Assembly: GCF_000169375.1 (NCBI RefSeq)
Contig: NZ_AAXY01000016.1
Coordinates: forward strand, 1 to 64,000
Source: Marinobacter sp. ELB17
GTDB lineage: Bacteria > Pseudomonadota > Gammaproteobacteria > Pseudomonadales > Oleiphilaceae
DNA: 64,000 bases
Direction: 5' to 3'
Below the pieces are notes generated by a model that searched no databases, was not told the DNA's origin, and saw only the letters and a program-made list of their open reading frames with translations. The first letter of the stretch is position 1, and each line of letters starts with the position of its first letter. This document shows positions 13,617-22,968 of this stretch, piece after piece. Both the position numbers and the translations under genes were made by a program.

Positions 13617-15449
13617 ATGTGTGGCATTGTAGGTGCGGTTTCAGAACGGGACGTTCACGGCATACTTCTTGAGGGACTGCGTCGCCTTGAATACCGCGGG
13701 TACGATTCAGCAGGTATGGCCGTGATTGACTCCGCAGCACAGGTGCATCGCGCCCGCGAAGTCGGCAAAGTGGCTGCTTTGGCTGAAGCCATTGCTGCCA
13801 ATCCGCCGGCGGGTCCTGTGGGCATCGCCCATACACGTTGGGCCACCCACGGTGCGCCCTCGCAGATAAATGCCCATCCACACATGTCTGGCGACCGACT
13901 TGCCATCGTTCACAACGGCATTATCGAAAACTATCAGGAACTGCGTGAGGAACTGAAAGCTGAAGGCTTCGAATTTACCTCGCAAACCGACACCGAAGTG
14001 ATCGCCCATCTGATCGAGAAAAAATACCGCATCAACGGCGATCTGTATCAAGCGGTTAGCCAGGCGATCAGCCATCTGCGCGGCGCTTACGCCCTGGCGG
14101 TAATACACGCCGATGAACCCGATCACATGGTCGTGTGCCGCGAAGGCAGTCCGCTGGTGATTGGCGTAGGCATCGGCGAGAACTTCATTGCATCTGACCA
14201 ACTTGCGCTGCTGCCGGTAACCGACCGTTTCATGTTTTTAGAAGAAGGCGATATGGCAGACATTCGCCGCGACCGCATGGAGATTCGCGACCGCGAGGGG
14301 CAAGTGGTAGAACGCACAGTGAGTCGCTTTGAACACGGCAGCGATTCCGCTGATAAGGGCGAATATCGCCACTTCATGCTGAAGGAAATCTTTGAGCAGC
14401 CGCGCGTCATCAAAGCCACCATGGAAGGTCGGGTCACAGCCAAAAAAGTATTGGAACAAGCGCTGGGAACGTCCGCTGGAGACCTGCTCAAGAACGTGCA
14501 ACACGTACAGATTATTGCTTGTGGCACCAGTTACCACGCTGGCATGGTGGCCCGTTATTGGATTGAAGACCTGGCCGGTGTGCCCTGCTCGGTAGAAGTG
14601 GCTTCCGAGTTCCGCTACCGCAAGCATGTGATTCAGCCCGACACCCTGTTTCTGTGTATTTCCCAATCCGGTGAAACCGCCGATACTCTGGCTGCCTTAC
14701 GCCAGGCAAAAAAAGCCGGCTTCCGGGCGGCGTTGGCCATTTGTAACGTGCCCGGCAGCTCGCTGGTGCGCGAATCTGATTTGGTGATGATGACCCAGGC
14801 AGGCCCGGAAATCGGTGTGGCTTCCACCAAAGCCTTTACCACCCAGCTCACCGCGTTGCTGATTTTCACTCTTGCGCTGGCGCGCCACAATGGCTTGAGC
14901 GAAGAGCGCGAAGCTGAAATCGTAGAGGCGCTTCATAGGGTGCCGGGGCAGGTCGAGCAAGTACTGGCTTTAGACAGCGCCATCGCCGAGATGTCTGGCG
15001 CCTTTATGGACAAGGTCCACAGCCTGTTCCTGGGCCGCGGCTCTCTGTTCCCGGTGGCGCTGGAAGGTGCGCTGAAACTGAAAGAAATTTCCTACATACA
15101 CGCCGAAGCCTATCCGGCGGGCGAGCTCAAACATGGCCCGCTGGCGCTGGTAGACAGCGACATGCCGGTCGTCACCGTCGCCCCGAACAACGCTATGCTG
15201 GAAAAGCTCAAGTCCAACCTTGAAGAAGTCCGCGCCCGCGGCGGCGAGCTGTTTGTCTTTGCAGACTCTCAAGCCAATGTGAAGGCGGAAGAAGGTCTGC
15301 ACGTTTTATCACTGCCGTCGGTACATGAGGTTACTGCGCCCATCGTTTACACAGTGCCTTTGCAGTTGCTGTCGTATCACGTTGCCGTGCTTAAAGGCAC
15401 GGATGTGGACCAGCCTCGCAATTTGGCGAAGAGTGTTACGGTGGAATAA
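13617..15449 (+). CDS. glmS: glutamine-fructose-6-phosphate aminotransferase (isomerising)
   Basis: This enzyme commits fructose-6-phosphate to hexosamine synthesis. The mature N-terminus MCGIVGAVS carries the nucleophilic cysteine of the glutaminase domain. Two SIS sugar-isomerase domains follow ([49 protein letters not shown]), and it ends with [13 protein letters not shown], 610 residues in all. The conserved last codons are the recognition sequence of Tn7 TnsD, and a Tn7-like element begins 25 bp after this stop. Confidence 0.97.
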   Translation: MCGIVGAVSERDVHGILLEGLRRLEYRGYDSAGMAVIDSAAQVHRAREVGKVAALAEAIAANPPAGPVGIAHTRWATHGAPSQINAHPHMSGDRLAIVHNGIIENYQELREELKAEGFEFTSQTDTEVIAHLIEKKYRINGDLYQAVSQAISHLRGAYALAVIHADEPDHMVVCREGSPLVIGVGIGENFIASDQLALLPVTDRFMFLEEGDMADIRRDRMEIRDREGQVVERTVSRFEHGSDSADKGEYRHFMLKEIFEQPRVIKATMEGRVTAKKVLEQALGTSAGDLLKNVQHVQIIACGTSYHAGMVARYWIEDLAGVPCSVEVASEFRYRKHVIQPDTLFLCISQSGETADTLAALRQAKKAGFRAALAICNVPGSSLVRESDLVMMTQAGPEIGVASTKAFTTQLTALLIFTLALARHNGLSEEREAEIVEALHRVPGQVEQVLALDSAIAEMSGAFMDKVHSLFLGRGSLFPVALEGALKLKEISYIHAEAYPAGELKHGPLALVDSDMPVVTVAPNNAMLEKLKSNLEEVRARGGELFVFADSQANVKAEEGLHVLSLPSVHEVTAPIVYTVPLQLLSYHVAVLKGTDVDQPRNLAKSVTVE

Positions 15450-15468
15450 GCCTAGCGGGACACTCTCG

Positions 15469-15473
15469 ATATC
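15469..15473. repeat. left target-site duplication ATATC
   Basis: Five bases abutting the left transposon end. The same ATATC follows the right end at 50707-50711 and also the older right end at 57119-57123. Tn7 family transposition makes 5-bp duplications. Confidence 0.9.
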
Positions 15474-15539
15474 TGTCAGAGGACATTAAAGTTTGATAAG
15501 TACTAATAAAGTCTGATAATTTACATTAAAGTTTGATAA
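15474..15539 (+). repeat. left end with three TnsB-type binding repeats
   Basis: Repeats of consensus TAAAGTTTGATAA lie at 15483-15499, 15504-15519 (TAATAAAGTCTGATAA) and 15523-15539, spaced about 20 bp. The outermost is part of the 26-bp terminal repeat. In Tn7, TnsB binds such sites to pair the ends and represses the tns promoter, so the same is inferred here. Confidence 0.85.
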
Positions 15540-15543
15540 AAAT

Positions 15544-15583
15544 AAGCCTCCTGCTATTCTAAGTCTAGCAGGAGGCTTTTTTT
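15544..15583 (+). terminator. terminator-like hairpin that also buries the tnsA ribosome-binding site
   Basis: A perfect 13-bp stem (AAGCCTCCTGCTA, 15544-15556, with TAGCAGGAGGCTT, 15566-15578) has a 9-base loop. It is followed by an unbroken T run to 15583, directly before the tnsA ATG at 15584. The 3' arm contains AGGAGG, the tnsA Shine-Dalgarno. The hairpin can stop read-through from glmS and mask translation of tnsA. Confidence 0.85.
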
Positions 15584-16399
15584 ATGGCAGATACTAATAA
15601 ACCCATCGATCCGAAACACGAAAGGCTGCTCAAAACCCGTGGTCGGGGAGCAGGAAAAGACTATGAACCATTCATTAAGGTTCATGAGCTCAGCAGTCAG
15701 GGTGAAAGTGTTCGAATTCGAAGTGCTTCGGTCGGTCGAGTGCATCACCTGCTATCTGGTATAGAACTTTATGCCTTCCTGATTTTCGATCAATTTGAGA
15801 AAACCATCGATATCCGTGAACAATATCCCCTGCCAATCGAGGACACTCTCGATATCTGTGCTCGCTTGGGTATTCGTCATCCTCAGGTCCGTGGCTTTCT
15901 GACCGTCGTTTCAACCGATCTTTTGATCGACCTGTCTTCGGGTAAGCAACTGGCGATTGCCGTCAAACCCTCATCAGAACTATCAAAGCTAAGAGTTATG
16001 GAAAAACTCCAAATTGAAAAAACATTCTGGGAAGCTCGCGGAATCGAATGGAGGATTTTCACACAGAGGGAAGTAACTGATGGTATGCGAGAAAATCTGC
16101 TCTGGATCCAGCCTTACCTAAATCCGGACATGACCAATCACCAAGAGCTGGGCGTTGCAGACGTGCAGGATCTTTTGTACCGGCTGGAGCCGTACCCCCA
16201 AGCCAAGGTGACACGGCTGTGCGCAAAGCTCGACGACCAATATGAACTAGACCCCGGGTTTCATTTGAGCATCCTCAGGCATGCGGTGGCCTACCGATTC
16301 ATACGGGCTCCTTTAGATAAAGCGTTCCACAGCTGGACCTATGGAGACCTCGCACTCAGAGAAACAGTGCCAGTCGCCGGGGTGAATAATGCTTCTTAA
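15584..16399 (+). CDS. tnsA: Tn7-type transposase endonuclease subunit TnsA
   Basis: TnsA cuts the 5' strands at the transposon ends, so that with TnsB the element moves by cut-and-paste. The 271-residue protein shows the restriction-enzyme-like catalytic triad E61 (SGIELYAFL), D112 (STDLLIDL) and K128 (AIAVKPSSEL), matching E63, D114 and K132 of Tn7 TnsA. The start has AGGAGG inside a terminator-like hairpin. It overlaps tnsB by 11 bp, and a decayed relative lies at 57119-57437. Confidence 0.95.
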   Translation: MADTNKPIDPKHERLLKTRGRGAGKDYEPFIKVHELSSQGESVRIRSASVGRVHHLLSGIELYAFLIFDQFEKTIDIREQYPLPIEDTLDICARLGIRHPQVRGFLTVVSTDLLIDLSSGKQLAIAVKPSSELSKLRVMEKLQIEKTFWEARGIEWRIFTQREVTDGMRENLLWIQPYLNPDMTNHQELGVADVQDLLYRLEPYPQAKVTRLCAKLDDQYELDPGFHLSILRHAVAYRFIRAPLDKAFHSWTYGDLALRETVPVAGVNNAS

Positions 16400-18470
16400 T
16401 CAAGTTTTCAGCGATCCCTATACAAATAGACGTTACAGAGTCGTTCTTGAGCACCTGAGTGACTTAATGCTGATAGATGTAGATAGCGAGAAAGCCTGGC
16501 CTTTCCAAATCTCAGAAGAAGAATTCCATGCAGCTGGATATGAATCTATCTCTGACCCATACCCTTTGGTCAGTGTCGAAGAGGGCAGCGTTGGCGCGGC
16601 AAGACGGGACGAAGCCTGGAGTACCATTAGCCCTTTACTTGGCGATTATGCGCTGATGTTCATCAAAAGTGAGCGTAATCGGCTGATAAGCCAGCTCCTA
16701 ATATCTACTGATAAGCCGAGACTTTACATCACTCGCCAACTTCGGCGTTTCTGGCAAAGGGGAATGGCACCAAATGCTTTGGCATCGGATCACCATAAAT
16801 GCGGAGCCGCTGGGCGGCCAAGGCGCGAAATTGAAAACAAAGTTGGGCGAAAGCGAACGGTTTCTCCAGGGGTAGGTGTACCAGTAACAGAGGAGGTAGC
16901 GGAGCTGTTTCGCATGGTGCTCGATGGCTTTTATCTGACGAATGAAAAGGTGCCGTTGACTGCGGCGAAGGATAAAGCTGTTGGCCTCTTTAAAGCTCGA
17001 TATCCCACTGCCACTGAATCGGCGGTGCCCACACTGAAGCAGTTTCGGTATTTTTTTAAGACTAACTATCAGAATAGCGTAGTCGCGCGGAAGCGAACTC
17101 CTGCACGAATTTACGAAAAAGATATGCGAGCGTTGACAAGTACGTCAGCGAATTTGAATTTTGGCCCGGGAGCACGATACGAAATCGATGCGACGATCGG
17201 TGATCTTTATCTCGTGGCCGAAGATGATCCTAACGTCATCATCGGTCGACCCGTTTTGTACTTCGTCAAAGATGTGTTCAGCCGAATGGTGGTTGGCATG
17301 TACGTGGGCCTGGAAAACCCCTCTTGGGTGGCCGCAATGCTGGCGTTGAGTAATTCCTTTAGTGACAAAAGGGCCTATTGCCGGGAATACGGAGTGGATA
17401 TCCGAACAGAAGATTGGCCCAGTATCGGCATTCCTGCGGGGATGATGGCCGATAGGGGCGAACTTCTATACCGCCAAGCCGATGTGCTGGTTAACAGGTT
17501 TGGCGTGCAACTGAGTAACTCACGGGCCTACCGAGGTGATGACAAAGCGATCTGCGAGCGGTTCTTCAACACAATTCAGAGTCAGTTCCGGCCTTACGTG
17601 GGTGGTGTAGTGGAGCCGATGAATGGCAAGAAGCGCATCGGTAAGCGCTATGAATTGGATGCAGTTCTGAATATTTCTGAATTCACAAAAATGCTGATCA
17701 ACTTGGTTGTTGTCTATAACACCCAACATGTTATTGAAGGCTATGACCTTGCGCCCGATATGCCAGTAGATCTGCCATCAATACCGTTGGATCTATGGAA
17801 TTGGGGAATCCAGAACCGCACCGGCAAGCTCCGGTCATGCGACGAGAATTTAGCTCGAATTAACCTTTTGCCCTATGAAATTGGAACAGTGTCTCAGATG
17901 GGCATTACCCTCAAAGGTCTTGTTTATACTTGTCGGGAAGCAATTACAGCAGGTTGGTTTGATCGGATCCGCCAGAACCGGCCATCAAAAGTTGAAGTCG
18001 CCTTCGATCCCAGGCGAACCAATACGGTCTATCTGAGACCCGACAAAACGTTTGAGAATTATTGGGTGTGCGAACTTTCGGACAGAAGTCGCAGATTTCG
18101 CGATATGAGTTTTATGGAAGCCGCTGGGGTGCTCCAAGCTGTGGGCCGTACGAAAGCGACCGCTCGACAGGCTGAGGATTATCGAAAGCCAGATTCACTG
18201 GCCGCCGTTGAAAAAATTGTTGCGACTGCCAAGAAGCGACAAAAAACCAATAAGTCATCTGCCAGTGATTCGGCACGACTCCGTGGAATACGGGACAATC
18301 GCGTGACAGAAAAAGAGACCGAAAGGGATCAAAGTGCTATTAAAAATGATAGTCAGGTCAAGCGAGATCGCCCAGCCGATATAGTGCCTTTCCGCTCTCA
18401 AAAACCGCATCCAAATGAGAGCATAGACTACCCCGATTTGGATGCTTTCTTGGAGGACGATGATGATTAA
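16389..18470 (+). CDS. tnsB: Tn7-type transposase subunit TnsB (DDE)
   Basis: This retroviral-integrase-type transposase makes the 3' cuts and joins ends to target. The 693-residue length is close to Tn7 TnsB. The DDE residues are visible in YEIDATIGDLYLV, GMMADRGELLYR and ICERFFNTIQSQF. An N-terminal DNA-binding region precedes the core and a charged, low-complexity tail ends in LEDDDD, the region that contacts TnsC in Tn7. It overlaps tnsA upstream and tnsC downstream. Confidence 0.95.
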   Translation: MLLNQVFSDPYTNRRYRVVLEHLSDLMLIDVDSEKAWPFQISEEEFHAAGYESISDPYPLVSVEEGSVGAARRDEAWSTISPLLGDYALMFIKSERNRLISQLLISTDKPRLYITRQLRRFWQRGMAPNALASDHHKCGAAGRPRREIENKVGRKRTVSPGVGVPVTEEVAELFRMVLDGFYLTNEKVPLTAAKDKAVGLFKARYPTATESAVPTLKQFRYFFKTNYQNSVVARKRTPARIYEKDMRALTSTSANLNFGPGARYEIDATIGDLYLVAEDDPNVIIGRPVLYFVKDVFSRMVVGMYVGLENPSWVAAMLALSNSFSDKRAYCREYGVDIRTEDWPSIGIPAGMMADRGELLYRQADVLVNRFGVQLSNSRAYRGDDKAICERFFNTIQSQFRPYVGGVVEPMNGKKRIGKRYELDAVLNISEFTKMLINLVVVYNTQHVIEGYDLAPDMPVDLPSIPLDLWNWGIQNRTGKLRSCDENLARINLLPYEIGTVSQMGITLKGLVYTCREAITAGWFDRIRQNRPSKVEVAFDPRRTNTVYLRPDKTFENYWVCELSDRSRRFRDMSFMEAAGVLQAVGRTKATARQAEDYRKPDSLAAVEKIVATAKKRQKTNKSSASDSARLRGIRDNRVTEKETERDQSAIKNDSQVKRDRPADIVPFRSQKPHPNESIDYPDLDAFLEDDDD

Positions 18471-20055
18471 GTTGCCACTCGCCGAGTATCGAGAAGCAGA
18501 AATCCGGGAATATGAAGGGCATCCACTGATTAATGCTTTGCCTCCTATTAACTCACCGCAGGCTACTGCGAAGATGCTAGGTCGCTTCCCGAGCGTAGAT
18601 GAAGCTGAAAAATTATTGCCAGCCCACATTCGACGTCATGCAATGATGCGAATTCTGGATCAATTTCTGTATCCAACCAAATCCCATCTTCAGTTGGAGC
18701 AAATGATTTCGGGCATGATTCGCCGTGGGTATCTGAGCCGGAATATCGCTGCGTCTGATTACCACCGTAATCTTGATGATGTGGCACGTACTGACTTCAC
18801 AGCAATCTTACGAAACGCCGGTAATGAGGCGTTGGTCAGTTCTGTCATTGGATGTTCTGGTACCGGTAAGACAACGGCGATAGAGGCTATCTTAAGGAGT
18901 TATCCGCAAGCGATTTACCATCCTGACTACCAACATTGCCAGCTTGTTTGGTTAAAAGTGGAATGCCCCCATGATGGCTCAGTGAAGAGTTTATGTACCC
19001 ATTTTTTCCGAGCTATTGACGATGCGCTGGGTACGGATTACCAAGCGCTCTATGTGAAAAGTAGATCTTCTGCAGAGTCTATGCTGGGAGACGTTGCTCG
19101 TGTGTCTGCGCTGCATTCAGTCGGCGTGCTCGTCATTGATGAGATTCAGCACTTGGAGAAATCCCGGTCGGGAGGTGCGGCCCAGATGCTCAACTTCTTT
19201 GTTACTCTGACCAACGTGATCAAAGTACCAGTCCTTTTTATCGGGACGCCCAAAGCTCTAGAGCTTTTTCAGCCGACTATGCGGTCGGCGCGAAGGGCGG
19301 CTCAGTTTGGCAGTCTGGAATGGGGGCGGTTTGCACGCACCGAGAATACGGGCAGTGATGAAGAGTGGGAAAGATTCTTCAAGCGACTATGGAAGCTGCA
19401 GTGGTTTGAGCACGCGACTCCTTTCACTGATGAAATGATGGACTTGTTCTGGGAGTACACCCAGGGTATTGCGCACATAGCCGTTGCTCTTTTCTATCTC
19501 AGCCAAGTAAGAGCAGTTGTGTCGGGTCGGGAGTCGATAGATCGAGCGATCGTAACCAAGGTCTACCAAGAAGAGCTTGCGATGATGCATCCGATGATTG
19601 CCGCTTTACGAAGTGGCCGAGAAGCAACGATTCTTCAATTCGCTGACCTTGATATACCCAGGGAGGCGCTGCGTGTTCAGAGTGCTTTGCAGAAAGCTTC
19701 GCATCTGCCTGTTGATCAAAAAACACAGACTGATGCTCAGAGCTCCAAACTGGAGCGTCTGATTGCGATATTAGGTCAGATGGGTATTGGGGAAGATATT
19801 GCGCCCATTGTTGCTGAGCAGGCTCTGGAGGAGCGGCCAGATGAGGATTTATTCTCGTTAGTGGCTCATATTAAAAAGCTGGAGGAGAAGACTCCGGGGC
19901 AGCCTGAAATCAAAGCCAGTTCTCAGAAAAAAGAGAAGTTGCGCCCAGTTTACTTGAAAGATGACCTTCGGTTGACCCGGGATGACGATTCTGAGGCGAC
20001 ATACCGAAATTTGAAGAAAAGTGGTGTGGTTATTGAGCTATCGGCTTATCTTTGA
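18463..20055 (+). CDS. tnsC: Tn7-type AAA+ regulator TnsC
   Basis: TnsC is the ATP-dependent matchmaker between the TnsAB transposase and the target selectors TnsD and TnsE. The ~530-residue protein has Walker A GCSGTGKTTAIEAIL near residue 130 and Walker B VLVIDEIQHLEKSRSGG. ATG 18463 (or 18460) lies inside the end of tnsB, indicating coupling. The C-terminal ~150 residues are charged, as in Tn7 TnsC where they contact TnsA and TnsB. Confidence 0.94.
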   Translation: MIKLPLAEYREAEIREYEGHPLINALPPINSPQATAKMLGRFPSVDEAEKLLPAHIRRHAMMRILDQFLYPTKSHLQLEQMISGMIRRGYLSRNIAASDYHRNLDDVARTDFTAILRNAGNEALVSSVIGCSGTGKTTAIEAILRSYPQAIYHPDYQHCQLVWLKVECPHDGSVKSLCTHFFRAIDDALGTDYQALYVKSRSSAESMLGDVARVSALHSVGVLVIDEIQHLEKSRSGGAAQMLNFFVTLTNVIKVPVLFIGTPKALELFQPTMRSARRAAQFGSLEWGRFARTENTGSDEEWERFFKRLWKLQWFEHATPFTDEMMDLFWEYTQGIAHIAVALFYLSQVRAVVSGRESIDRAIVTKVYQEELAMMHPMIAALRSGREATILQFADLDIPREALRVQSALQKASHLPVDQKTQTDAQSSKLERLIAILGQMGIGEDIAPIVAEQALEERPDEDLFSLVAHIKKLEEKTPGQPEIKASSQKKEKLRPVYLKDDLRLTRDDDSEATYRNLKKSGVVIELSAYL

Positions 20056-20100
20056 GGGCGCAAGATAGAATTCCCGTATACCCGTTTTTCGATCCATCTA

Positions 20101-20151
20101 GTCTTGACTGAAGACTCCCTGGAGCAAGAGCAAGCGGCCACCGGGTTCGCT
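20101..20151 (+). pseudogene. fragment of an IS66-family tnpA
   Basis: This stretch resembles bases 20369-20419 inside the intact tnpA just downstream, including an identical 21-bp block (20131-20151 and 20399-20419). It stops exactly where the IS66-type end begins, so one IS66-family element appears to have inserted into another. Confidence 0.6.
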
Positions 20152-20233
20152 GTAAGCGCCAATAAATCAGCACCTACATTCCGGCTCGCCGATTACACAC
20201 ATTGACTCCTCACCCATTCCATGAGGAATCAGC

Positions 20234-20554
20234 ATGACCCCAACCGAACGAGCGCACGTCTGGCAGCAGCATATCACTGACTGGGAAGCCTCCGGCGTGT
20301 CCGGCAGCGCTTACTGCAAACAACAGTCGCTGGTTTATCATCAATTTGTTTACTGGCGCCAGAAGCTGGCTCCGACTGAAGGCTCTCCAAAGCAGGATCA
20401 AGCGGCCACCGGGTTCGCTCGGGTCGTTTCTGCTCCTAGCGTTGGCATCTGCGAAGCCGACGACTTGACGGTGTCACTTCCCGGTGGTGCTTCCATCACC
20501 GGTTTACACGCCGGCAACATTGAGTTGCTGGGCGCTGTTTTGAGACAGCTGTGA
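20234..20554 (+). CDS. tnpA: IS66-family accessory protein TnpA
   Basis: The 106-residue product has the IS66 Orf1 signature: helix-turn-helix like N-terminus TPTERAHVWQQHITDWEASGVSGSAYCKQQSLVYHQFVYWRQKL, then a variable linker and a C-terminal VSLPGGASITGLHAGNIELLGAVLRQL. It overlaps tnpB by 4 bp (ATGA). It is needed, with TnpB and TnpC, for IS66 transposition. Confidence 0.85.
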   Translation: MTPTERAHVWQQHITDWEASGVSGSAYCKQQSLVYHQFVYWRQKLAPTEGSPKQDQAATGFARVVSAPSVGICEADDLTVSLPGGASITGLHAGNIELLGAVLRQL

Positions 20555-20850
20555 TGCGCCACCGATATTTACGCCCGTCCTTGTCGTTGCCAGAGATTTA
20601 TCTGTACCGGGCGCCCGTTGATTTCCGTAAGCAGGCCCAGGGCCTGGCAGTCTTGGTTGAACAGGAACTGGGCCACAATCCGTTTACCGGTGCGCTTTAT
20701 GCCTTCACCAACAAGCACCGAAACAAGATCAAATGTCTGATGTGGGGAGACAACGATTTTGTGCTCTATTACAAATCGTTGGCGGAGGAGAAATTCAAGT
20801 GGCCGAAGGCCTCAGATGAGCTGATGGGTAACCATCCATCAGACCTTTAG
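20551..20850 (+). CDS. tnpB: IS66-family TnpB, C-terminally truncated
   Basis: The IS66 Orf2 core is clear (IYLYRAPVDFRKQAQGLAVLVEQELGHNPFTGALYAFTNKHRNKIKCLMWGDNDFVLYYKSL). After KFKWPKA the sequence becomes SDELMGNHPSDL, so the usual C-terminal ~20 residues are replaced and tnpC is lost. Probably non-functional. Confidence 0.8.
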   Translation: MMRHRYLRPSLSLPEIYLYRAPVDFRKQAQGLAVLVEQELGHNPFTGALYAFTNKHRNKIKCLMWGDNDFVLYYKSLAEEKFKWPKASDELMGNHPSDL

Positions 20851-21035
20851 GCACTCCTACTCACCAGTTCTATTTGTTTAGACCTGAAGCAAGTGTGAGA
20901 AAATTAATGCACTATTTTTCAATAGGTTAAATTTTTACTATTTCTAGAGGGGGTGATTATTGATTGAGCTCTCTATCTATTTATCGTGACCTAAAATCCG
21001 ATCGACTTACCCCAATCGTCGACGCAAGAAGTTTA
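20851..21035. other. AT-rich gap between IS66 remnant and the defence operon
   Basis: No ORF or clear hairpin was recognised. It lies beyond the 3' end of the NERD-helicase gene, which is read on the - strand. Confidence 0.5.
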
Positions 21036-22742
21036 TTAGAGTAGATCAATAGTTGCAGGAGTAGAGCAAACGATAAGTAGCGATTTTGCTCTACTCAACC
21101 CGACATAAAGCAATTCTTCATTCGACTGGAGATCCAAGCCGTCCAATCCCCACAATATGATTATCTGGGACTCTAAACCCTTAAAGCGATTAACAGTTTC
21201 TAGCAATACGCCATTTATGGATTTATGACCTTCTTCTAACCAACTTACTGCTCCGGGAAGAGGGAGGCCTTTCAGAGAAGCGTAGTAACCAGACTTATTT
21301 TTCGCATCGCCGATCAATACGGTGATATCGTTTGCGCTGACGCCTTGTTGATGAATTAGCTCGACAATCCTCGAATGAATCTTGCGCGCTTGCGATGCCA
21401 AGTTCGGAGCAGTGTCAAAAACTAATTCCTCTCCATCTATTTCAGGTGGATCAATAGGTACACCACGGTAGTGACCATACGCTGCGTTATGAATTGATAT
21501 AGTATTCCTGCAGTTTTTGGTTAGTGTAATAGGAGGGGTCTGAATGGGAAAAGTACTAGTACGAGAATAGATGTTCTGGTTCTCGTCATAGAATACATAG
21601 AATGGACTTTCTTCTGTGTCTGTCAGCAAGAGTTCTAATGGGATCCAGTATTCCTCACCGAAATCTTGTCCCTCATCACATATGATTGCATCGTAACGCT
21701 CCTCGGTTACGTCGAGCGCGAAGGAGAGTGCCATGGGCAGTTGCACTTCAAAAAAACCGGTTCCGGGAAAAGTTACTTTTGATTCGCTTTTTAAGTTCCT
21801 TCCAGTCGTTCTATCTGCACGATCAACCCATTGGTAGCAAAGTTGGTGAAAACTCATCACATCAAGATTCGGGATGTCCTGGGCAAGATGCATCAGGTGA
21901 TCTGCTAACTGTCTGTTATAACAGGTCAAAAGTGTTTTGAATCCATCAGTGGCAAGACGGCGAGCTTTTTCCATAGCGAGAACAGTTTTACCGGTGCCGG
22001 CGCCACCTCTGATTGCAACGCGCCGATGTGATTGGAGCAGGCCGAGAATACTAATTTGCTGATTAGTTAGGTGTATTCGTCGTTCTTCAATCTCATCAAG
22101 TTGTACTGAAATCAAAGCAGGAACTGAAAAAGATTGAGCAAAAACCTTCTTCATAAAATCAATACCGGACTGCTCGATAGGATTGAAGTTAGTTGAGGCG
22201 CTTCCCCAATAGCGGAATGCGTTATCGACCCATTCCTGTGGACTATTCAGTGCGGCTTTGGTGCCAATGAGACTAGCTGGCATATTCGGTCGTGATAATG
22301 GTATTGGGTCGCCAATGTCAGGAAAATATACAGCATGTCCTCTGAGAACATTGTTCAGGCCGTAATTTCGCCATGAAGGGTGCTCCTTGAGCTTGGAGAA
22401 TATGGAATATTTGGCTTTGAGAGCTTGCTGGACAGGGTCTTTTATTGAGAACTTATTTTGATGTCGATCGACGGAATACCATGTATCTGATTCAGCCTTG
22501 TAGGAAATCCCCCCACCTTTTACCTCAACACAAAGGTAGCCCAACTTTGGGTGACATACGATAAAGTCGCATTCGCCATCTCGGGCTCGATCACGTTCAT
22601 TTTTCAGAATCCAACCTACCTGAAATAGCACCGTATAGGATGAGGCAAGGTTGTCACGAAATGATCTGTATACTTTAGCCTCTGCACTTGATTGGAGTTC
22701 ATCTAGCTGAGCCTCTGATAGTTCAGGAATGATCGTCGCCAT
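21036..22742 (-). CDS. NERD-domain nuclease fused to UvrD-like superfamily 1 helicase
   Basis: The 568-residue protein starts with a NERD nuclease-like domain (residues ~10-140; GECDFIVCHPKLGYLCVEVKGG carries the D and E-x-K positions). A P-loop NTPase/helicase follows: Walker A IRGGAGTGKTVLAMEKA, Walker B IICDEGQDFGEEYW, and the C-terminal LLYVGLSRAKSLLIVCS typical of UvrD/Rep helicases. It is the last gene of a six-gene operon starting at hsdM, and its start overlaps the Tudor-like gene by 20 bp. NERD-helicase fusions are frequent in defence islands; a DNA-degrading role is inferred. Confidence 0.85.
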   Translation of the reverse strand: MATIIPELSEAQLDELQSSAEAKVYRSFRDNLASSYTVLFQVGWILKNERDRARDGECDFIVCHPKLGYLCVEVKGGGISYKAESDTWYSVDRHQNKFSIKDPVQQALKAKYSIFSKLKEHPSWRNYGLNNVLRGHAVYFPDIGDPIPLSRPNMPASLIGTKAALNSPQEWVDNAFRYWGSASTNFNPIEQSGIDFMKKVFAQSFSVPALISVQLDEIEERRIHLTNQQISILGLLQSHRRVAIRGGAGTGKTVLAMEKARRLATDGFKTLLTCYNRQLADHLMHLAQDIPNLDVMSFHQLCYQWVDRADRTTGRNLKSESKVTFPGTGFFEVQLPMALSFALDVTEERYDAIICDEGQDFGEEYWIPLELLLTDTEESPFYVFYDENQNIYSRTSTFPIQTPPITLTKNCRNTISIHNAAYGHYRGVPIDPPEIDGEELVFDTAPNLASQARKIHSRIVELIHQQGVSANDITVLIGDAKNKSGYYASLKGLPLPGAVSWLEEGHKSINGVLLETVNRFKGLESQIIILWGLDGLDLQSNEELLYVGLSRAKSLLIVCSTPATIDLL

Positions 22743-22968
22743 CTTCAGGCTCCAATATTTTCATCTGATAAATGTTGATAGCGACGTTCTTGGTTGGTTG
22801 GGGCTTATCTTCGAACTGGACGGTTAACATTTTTACCACGCCTCGTTTTTTAGTTTCGATAATTTCGCCGATTCCCAGTTTATCGTGCTGTATTCTCGCG
22901 CCAAAGACGAATCCTGAAGTTGGATCTTCTACCTCTTCAAAGGGCTGCGCCTCTCCAGTTACCGTCAA
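22723..22968 (-). CDS. small Tudor/CarD-like beta-barrel protein
   Basis: The 81-residue product has a predicted SH3/Tudor-like strand pattern GARIQHDKLGIGEIIETKKRGVVKMLTVQFEDKP. It resembles the short C-terminal Tudor domain of PcrA/UvrD helicases, which binds RNA polymerase or DNA. It overlaps the end of the upstream ATPase gene by 32 bp and the start of the helicase gene by 20 bp, so it is probably a detached helicase or ATPase partner. This assignment is from pattern only. Confidence 0.6.
   Translation of the reverse strand: MTVTGEAQPFEEVEDPTSGFVFGARIQHDKLGIGEIIETKKRGVVKMLTVQFEDKPQPTKNVAINIYQMKILEPEDGDDHS

Larger units (their letters stand above)
20152..20850 (+). mobile_element. truncated IS66-family insertion sequence
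   Basis: A left end beginning GTAAGCGCC is followed by tnpA and a shortened tnpB. The large transposase gene tnpC and the right end are missing, so this copy cannot move by itself. It lies immediately after tnsC. Confidence 0.75.

Noticed and set aside
15584..15749. Open frames on the - strand under tnsA
   Set aside because: Antisense to a clear TnsA; no ribosome-binding site or recognisable product.
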